Shown: positions 61,096 through 64,000 of the stretch, piece by piece
Position numbering within the stretch: position 1 is the first letter of the stretch
How the letters are laid out: every line of letters begins with the position of its first letter
DNA from: Paeniglutamicibacter antarcticus_C
GTDB lineage: Bacteria > Actinomycetota > Actinomycetes > Actinomycetales > Micrococcaceae
Length of the DNA stretch: 64,000 bases
NCBI RefSeq assembly: GCF_039544305.1
Contig: NZ_BAABLK010000094.1
Coordinates: forward strand, 39,044-103,043
Direction: 5' to 3'
Program-made: the position numbers and the translations under genes
Notes under the pieces: model-generated
What the model was told of the DNA's origin: nothing
What the model saw: the letters and a program-made list of their open reading frames with translations, nothing else
Database searches by the model: none

Positions 61096-61872
61096 ATGGC
61101 CGTCCAGACCTTCCTCGCATTCATCGCGGTTTCCTTCGCCCTGGCCATGACGCCCGGCGCCGATTGGACCTACGCGATCTCCGCGGGATTGGGCCGGCAT
61201 CGGGTCTCTTCGGCCGTTGCCGGATTATCCAGTGGCTACATCTTCCACACGGCACTGATCGTCGTCGGAATGGCAGCCGTGGTTGCCAGTCGGCCTCAAC
61301 TGCTTTCATGGCTCACGCTCGCGGGGGCGGCCTACCTGCTTTGGTTGGGCGTCAGCACCTGTAAATCGTGGCGCAGGGCAGGATTCAACGCAGAAGAAAT
61401 CCAGGCCGAAGACACCGGAACCCAAGCGCTGGATGAGCCGATTCACTCCACTATCGAAGGTTCGGTGAAGGTTGCGGTCCGCACTCAGGTCGCTGCGGCT
61501 GCGCTGCAGAAAACCACGCAACGGTTCTTCGGGCCGGCGTTCTTCCGCGGACTGGGTACAAGCGGCACCAATCCGAAAGCCCTACTGCTGTACCTCGCAC
61601 TGATTCCCCAGTTCATTCATGCAGAGGCCTCCTTTTCGGTACCCGTACAAACAGCGATACTCGGCACTAGCCACATGGTGCTATCAATCTTCATCTATAC
61701 GGGCGTTGCCCTGGGCGCCCGGGCGCTATTGCGGCAGCGGCCAACCGCCGCTCGATTCATCACGCTGGCCAGCGGCGTGATCATGATCGGATTGGGCCTG
61801 CTGCTGGTTATTGAACAAGCCCCGGCATTGCTGGATTCGATCCTGTTGCTGATGGCGTTGCTCGGCCACTGA
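61096..61872 (+). CDS. LysE/RhtB family amino-acid exporter
   Basis: About 258 residues with six predicted helices; the family signature is AMTPGADWTYAISAGLGRHR near the N-terminus, and FFRGLGTSGTNPKALLLYLALIPQF in the middle marks the conserved NP loop. The cytosolic loop between helices 3 and 4 is long (about 60 residues, Glu/Ala-rich). ATG at 61096 lies in an AG-rich leader. It is divergent from an Lrp-type regulator, supporting export of an amino acid sensed by it; the substrate is unknown. Confidence 0.92.
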   Translation: MAVQTFLAFIAVSFALAMTPGADWTYAISAGLGRHRVSSAVAGLSSGYIFHTALIVVGMAAVVASRPQLLSWLTLAGAAYLLWLGVSTCKSWRRAGFNAEEIQAEDTGTQALDEPIHSTIEGSVKVAVRTQVAAAALQKTTQRFFGPAFFRGLGTSGTNPKALLLYLALIPQFIHAEASFSVPVQTAILGTSHMVLSIFIYTGVALGARALLRQRPTAARFITLASGVIMIGLGLLLVIEQAPALLDSILLLMALLGH

Positions 61873-62338
61873 TCCCCGCGGGGTTTGCCGGAATACGCGG
61901 GAACCAGGTCGCCGAACGTAGGACTTTCGGGCACGGCAACCCGCCAACTGCTGTCACGTCGGAGCCGGCACCGTCCGCCAAGGTATCCCCCGCATACGAT
62001 GGCCACCGGTGGAATGCGGATTGGCCCCTAGCGCACCTCGGCGCGGTGGGTCACCTGCGCCGGCTTCCTGAACGACGACGCGTTCTCCTTGATTCACAAA
62101 GCAGGTCGACACCACGAAGCAACCAAGTAACGTGCACACCGCCGTTCCCCTTTTTCAGTGCGGCAGCGCGGCCTGACACCCTACTCCTGATGCTCGGATC
62201 AATACCAGGCGACCATGGCCGACGTGTACGCCTTGCATCAGCGACGACACCGGCGGGCACCGGGACCCTAGTCCAACGATTCACATTGACCGGTAGGGTT
62301 CTAGGAAAGATCTGAATAGACGAAGGGCACAACTACGC
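61873..62338. other. Gene-free region before the DUF5129 gene
   Basis: About 465 bp with no gene that I can support. TTGACC at 62287 could be the -35 of the plus-strand promoter for the DUF5129 gene, although the matching -10 is poor. No repeats or terminator hairpin with a T-run were noticed. Confidence 0.4.
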
Positions 62339-63787
62339 ATGCGAAAAGTTCTCTCCATCCTGGTCCTCGGCACCATGGTCCTCCTCACAGGCGCCCCCGC
62401 AGCGATGGCAGCACAGGCCACCGACGTCGTTGTGGAGGACACCGCCGGGACCCTGGATTCCAACACGCTGGTTCCTGCCATCGAGAAGATCAAGTTCCAC
62501 GAACCAACAAAGGTGGCCATCTACACTCGGGATGGCGAGTACGAAGACGACCTCAATGAGGAAGTTTTGCGTTTCGCGCGCGACAAACATCCTGAATGGC
62601 TGAGCGCTGACGGCCAGAAATGGGCGGATTCACTGTTCGTCTTCACCCTCGATCGTTCCGGCAGGCAGGTCGGAACGTACTTCGGTGAGGACCGCAAGGT
62701 CTCCCCCTCGCAGCGTGACGAAATCCAGGAAGCCACCAAGGACCTTTATCGCGAGGCACAGTGGACCGACGGAACCATCGCTGGGGTCAAAAGTGCTGCG
62801 AAGATCATGAATCGCCCCTGGTATGCATCGCCGTTCGCTATTCTCTGGGGCGTCGTCATCCTGCTCGTTGGGGGAATAAGCACTGTCACCACGATGGGTG
62901 TTCGCAAGCACTACCGGAAACGTTCCGAAGAAGCCCTGGCAATGGGGAACGCCAGCTACTCGAACGTGAGCATGGATCTTGAAGTCACCGAGCTCAACGC
63001 GAAGACCATCGACCCCGATTCACGGTACGGAAGTCTGGTGTTGGAGAAGTATCGCGGGTTCATGGCCGCCTATTCTGAGCTTGCCGAAATGAGCAACAAG
63101 GCAAACGGAATGGATGCCAAGTCCCACGTACGCGGCGATACCGTGAAGTTCATGAAAAAATACTCCGCCAAGGCCGTCGAGCTCGATCGCTTGGACGATG
63201 TCATCCACGATACGAACATGCTCCTGAACATGGGCTCCGGCTGGGAAAGTGCCTGGGAGCGGCAGATTGCTCCGCTACGCGAGGACCTGTCGGAAATCGA
63301 CAACCTCACCACGGGCCAGCATGCGGCGCCCGAGGCACCCTCGGCCATCGCCTTGGACCGTTTCAAGGCGGCGACGGCAGCCGGGATGGAAAGATTGGGC
63401 GCCGCACTGCAGTCGAAGCAGATCAGCCCCGACGACGCCTTGGACAAGATCACAGCATTCCAGAAAGAGCTAACCGGCCTGCTCAAGGAATACTCCGAGG
63501 CGGTAATCGCCAAGTACTCAAAGGACAACGAAGAGGCCGATCTCATGCGAGCGGCAATGCGCACTCCCGAATCCAGCGGCCGCAGCAGGACTTCACCGTC
63601 CCCCAGCATCCTGGGCACCGTGTATCCGTCCAACATGTTCTGGACGGCCGTCGGCTTCAACACGGGATTCAGGTCCGCCCGGTCCAGCGTCCAGTCCCAT
63701 CGCACTCCTAGCTCCTCCGGTGGCAGCACGGGTTACGGCTCCAGCGGAGGCAGTTTCTCCGGTTCGGGCTCATCTTCCCGCTTCTGA
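62339..63787 (+). CDS. DUF5129 / TPM-like membrane protein
   Basis: A 482-residue exported protein. A signal peptide (1-25, LVLGTMVLLTGAPAAMA) precedes an extracytoplasmic TPM-like domain (about 28-150; FVFTLDRSGRQVGTYFGED), a membrane helix at about 165-185 (FAILWGVVILLVGGIST) and a long cytosolic helical region (190-400). The tail is Ser/Gly-rich (GGSTGYGSSGGSFSGSGSS), very like the Gly/Ser tail of TPM proteins. The fit is to DUF5129, an actinobacterial family of unknown function. A strong terminator follows. Confidence 0.85.
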   Translation: MRKVLSILVLGTMVLLTGAPAAMAAQATDVVVEDTAGTLDSNTLVPAIEKIKFHEPTKVAIYTRDGEYEDDLNEEVLRFARDKHPEWLSADGQKWADSLFVFTLDRSGRQVGTYFGEDRKVSPSQRDEIQEATKDLYREAQWTDGTIAGVKSAAKIMNRPWYASPFAILWGVVILLVGGISTVTTMGVRKHYRKRSEEALAMGNASYSNVSMDLEVTELNAKTIDPDSRYGSLVLEKYRGFMAAYSELAEMSNKANGMDAKSHVRGDTVKFMKKYSAKAVELDRLDDVIHDTNMLLNMGSGWESAWERQIAPLREDLSEIDNLTTGQHAAPEAPSAIALDRFKAATAAGMERLGAALQSKQISPDDALDKITAFQKELTGLLKEYSEAVIAKYSKDNEEADLMRAAMRTPESSGRSRTSPSPSILGTVYPSNMFWTAVGFNTGFRSARSSVQSHRTPSSSGGSTGYGSSGGSFSGSGSSSRF

Positions 63788-63816
63788 GCATTCAAGGGGT
63801 TCGGCTCCAAGCACGC

Positions 63817-63860
63817 GAAGGGCGGCTTTATCTCGGTTTCCCGAGGCAAAGCCGCCCTTC
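63817..63860. terminator. Bidirectional terminator
   Basis: GAAGGGCGGCTTT and AAAGCCGCCCTTC (13 bp, perfect), with an inner CTCGG/CCGAG stem. It lies between the DUF5129 gene and the superoxide dismutase gene, which converge. Confidence 0.75.
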
Positions 63861-63876
63861 CGTATGCCTAGGTGTG

Positions 63877-64000
63877 TTACTTGCCCGGGACGATCAACGC
63901 AGCAGCACCCTTACGGGCAGCCTCGAAACGAGCCGACACATCAGCCCAGTTCACGATGTTCCAGAACGCCTTGACATAGTCGCCCTTCACATTCACGTAA
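63877..64000 (-). CDS. sodA: Superoxide dismutase (Mn/Fe), C-terminal end, cut by the window edge
   Basis: The last 40 codons, ending at a TAA (63879-63877), read YVNVKGDYVKAFWNIVNWAD, VSARFEAARKGA and ALIVPGK. NV(K/R)xDYVxAFWNxVNW is the C-terminal signature of Mn/Fe superoxide dismutases, and the Tyr-Val-Lys-Ala helix follows the last metal ligands. The rest of the gene lies beyond base 64000, so the metal ligands are not visible. Cytosolic superoxide removal is the family role. Confidence 0.9.
   Translation of the reverse strand, partial: YVNVKGDYVKAFWNIVNWADVSARFEAARKGAAALIVPGK

Overview
This 64 kb window is a stretch of chromosome from a high-GC Gram-positive actinobacterium, most probably a member of the Micrococcaceae (Arthrobacter, Paeniglutamicibacter or a close relative). 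The evidence is strong G/C preference at third codon positions, the gene order rne-rplU-rpmA-obg-proB-proA-nadD-rsfS, the tig-clpP1-clpP2-clpX cluster, an actinobacterial translational T-box before ileS, an Rv2466c-type mycothiol-linked reductase, a group II truncated globin and a DUF222/HNH protein. The genus is an inference from protein character, not a database result.

Left part (1-6.9 kb, accessory). About 830 bp without a gene carries DnaA-box-like sites. Then come, on the minus strand, a pyridoxal-phosphate pair (yggS, pdxY), a PhnA-like zinc-ribbon protein with a short coupled ORF upstream, a membrane protein, and a SatD-like regulator with a partner membrane protein behind an AT-rich palindromic promoter. 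A plus-strand CPBP-type membrane protein and tRNA-Ala follow.

Housekeeping core (7-26 kb). The minus-strand run rne, rplU, rpmA, obg, proB, proA, a small membrane protein, nadD, a long low-complexity tail-anchored protein and rsfS covers RNA decay, ribosome assembly, proline synthesis and NAD synthesis. A plus-strand VKOR/DUF2809 pair separates it from the operon ileS-folC-DUF4233-ndk, which sits behind a T-box leader with an ATC (Ile) specifier codon. proB has no ATG/GTG/TTG able to include its conserved N-terminus; an ATC with a well-placed Shine-Dalgarno is the best start.

Middle (26-42 kb). A lipoprotein/OmpA-domain pair, an amidase, a DUF222/HNH protein, a DUF898 protein, a DUF488/SDR pair and divergent valS lead to an Rv2466c-like reductase, then clpX, clpP2, clpP1 and tig. 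tRNA-Pro and tRNA-Gly follow.

Right part (42-64 kb). It holds a 14-TM efflux pump (again with an apparent ATC start), a Nei-type glycosylase, rpiB, a frameshifted DUF1648 gene, an aspartate dehydrogenase, pepN, an OsmC/AlkD-like pair, a globin, a TesB thioesterase, ettA and a second ssb. A CPBP protease gene split by a frameshift at a G5 run, an aldo/keto reductase, an MFS transporter, tRNA-Arg, a divergent Lrp-type regulator/LysE exporter pair with palindromic operators, a DUF5129 protein, and the C-terminal end of a superoxide dismutase at the right edge complete it. No insertion sequence, prophage, CRISPR array or rRNA operon was seen. The recurring oddities are start-codon and frame problems in proB, the efflux pump, the DUF1648 gene and the CPBP gene. 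They could be real biology (non-AUG initiation, decay, phase variation) or errors in the sequence.
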